This document shows positions 13,262 to 13,594 of a stretch of DNA of 13,594 nt, one piece after another. This DNA is from Pseudomonadota bacterium (GTDB lineage: Bacteria > Desulfobacterota > Syntrophia > Syntrophales > JADFWA01). The stretch lies in contig JAUWQS010000013.1 in the NCBI GenBank assembly GCA_030610915.1, positions 1-13,594 of the forward strand, written 5' to 3'. A model generated the notes under the pieces. It ran no database searches, was not told the DNA's origin, and saw only the letters and a program-made list of their open reading frames with translations. The stretch's first letter is position 1; each line of letters starts with the position of its first letter. Made by a program: the position numbers and the translations under genes.

Positions 13262-13594
13262 TACACTACACTTCCTTTCTCTATTTGATTTATAAGGGAC
13301 ACGATCTGCACTCCAACAATGGTGTTATTATCCCTTTACTTGAACAATCTTTCAATTGCCGGTACAAAAAGGGCAGCGCAGCATCGCTTCAACACGCACT
13401 GCAACCATTACCCCCTCTTTCCCATTTTTTATATCCCTCTCATCACTCACAACCTAAGGGTCTGTCAGGAAATAAGTATCACATTTATGCATCTCATCTT
13501 CAGGCCATCTTTAGCCGATCCTCAATCGCAAAATCCTCGAAATAGCACAACTATTCCTCTGCTTTTGCTCAATCGTATCGACTAAATCTAACCT
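13262..13594. other. Gene-free right edge upstream of rpsU
   Basis: These 333 bp hold the rpsU ribosome site and possible promoter. No convincing gene is seen on either strand. A strong GAGGGGG site before an ATG (13406-13408, leftward) opens a frame of only 18 codons. Confidence 0.5.
13289..13316 (-). promoter_or_regulatory. Tentative rpsU promoter
   Basis: On the minus strand TATAAA (13289-13294) lies 28 bp before the TTG start, with TTGGAG (13311-13316) 16 bp upstream of it. The -10 box matches five of six bases; the -35 box only three. The call rests mainly on position. Confidence 0.3.

Noticed and set aside
13289..13408. A small cysteine-rich gene upstream of rpsU on the minus strand, with a strong GAGGGGG site and ATG
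   Set aside because: The frame closes after 18 codons (MVAVRVEAMLRCPFCTGN). A longer cysteine-rich reading needs an extra T in the five-T run, which is not in the sequence.

Overview
This window looks like part of a chromosome from an anaerobic, acyl-CoA-metabolising bacterium, most likely a Desulfobacterota (deltaproteobacterial, Syntrophales-like) lineage. That placement is inference from the style of the S21 protein, the acyl-CoA gene set and the abundance of short dispersed repeats; there is no rRNA or other decisive marker here.

Left third (1-4099): a surface-polysaccharide type region with three glycosyltransferase genes on the plus strand. They are a GT2 enzyme (148-927), a GT4 enzyme broken by a one-base frameshift in an A-tract (994-2087), and an intact GT4 enzyme (2380-3615). 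The spaces between them hold copies of a small non-coding mobile element of about 0.2 kb. Its ends are 19-bp terminal inverted repeats beginning gtatcag. One copy (2090-2292) has a perfect 8-bp target duplication. A second copy lies inverted at 3689-3914, so the last glycosyltransferase sits between two inverted copies. A 25-bp end of a third copy lies 6 bp before the GT2 start codon.

Middle (4100-10206): a minus-strand operon for CoA-thioester chemistry. In order of transcription it encodes an HMG-CoA-synthase-like protein fused to a DUF35 zinc-ribbon/OB-fold domain, an SCP-x type thiolase, an acyl-CoA dehydrogenase and, after a 244-bp spacer with hairpin repeats, an old-yellow-enzyme/2,4-dienoyl-CoA-reductase-like iron-sulfur flavoprotein. 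The first two resemble the thiolase/HMGCS/DUF35 complex of archaea, but by eye all three HMGCS catalytic residues are replaced in the HMGCS-like domain. Thiolase, dehydrogenase and enoyl/dienoyl reductase together suggest oxidation (or, in reverse, synthesis) of an unusual acyl-CoA; the substrate cannot be told from sequence. A perfect TATAAT box and a perfect 19-bp palindrome lie just upstream of the operon.

Right third (10207-13594): housekeeping genes separated by repeats. They are a YacP-like NYN-domain RNase (plus), DNA polymerase III subunit delta holA (minus) and ribosomal protein S21 rpsU (minus, TTG start). The spacers hold a gtcattctg...cagaatgac hairpin element, ggctgaag/ggaaggct hairpins and two clusters of a GTTCACGG-type repeat on either side of holA. 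One cluster encloses what looks like the last 34 codons of a decayed four-helix-bundle (S23/bIVP family) gene. No tRNA, rRNA or CRISPR array was seen.
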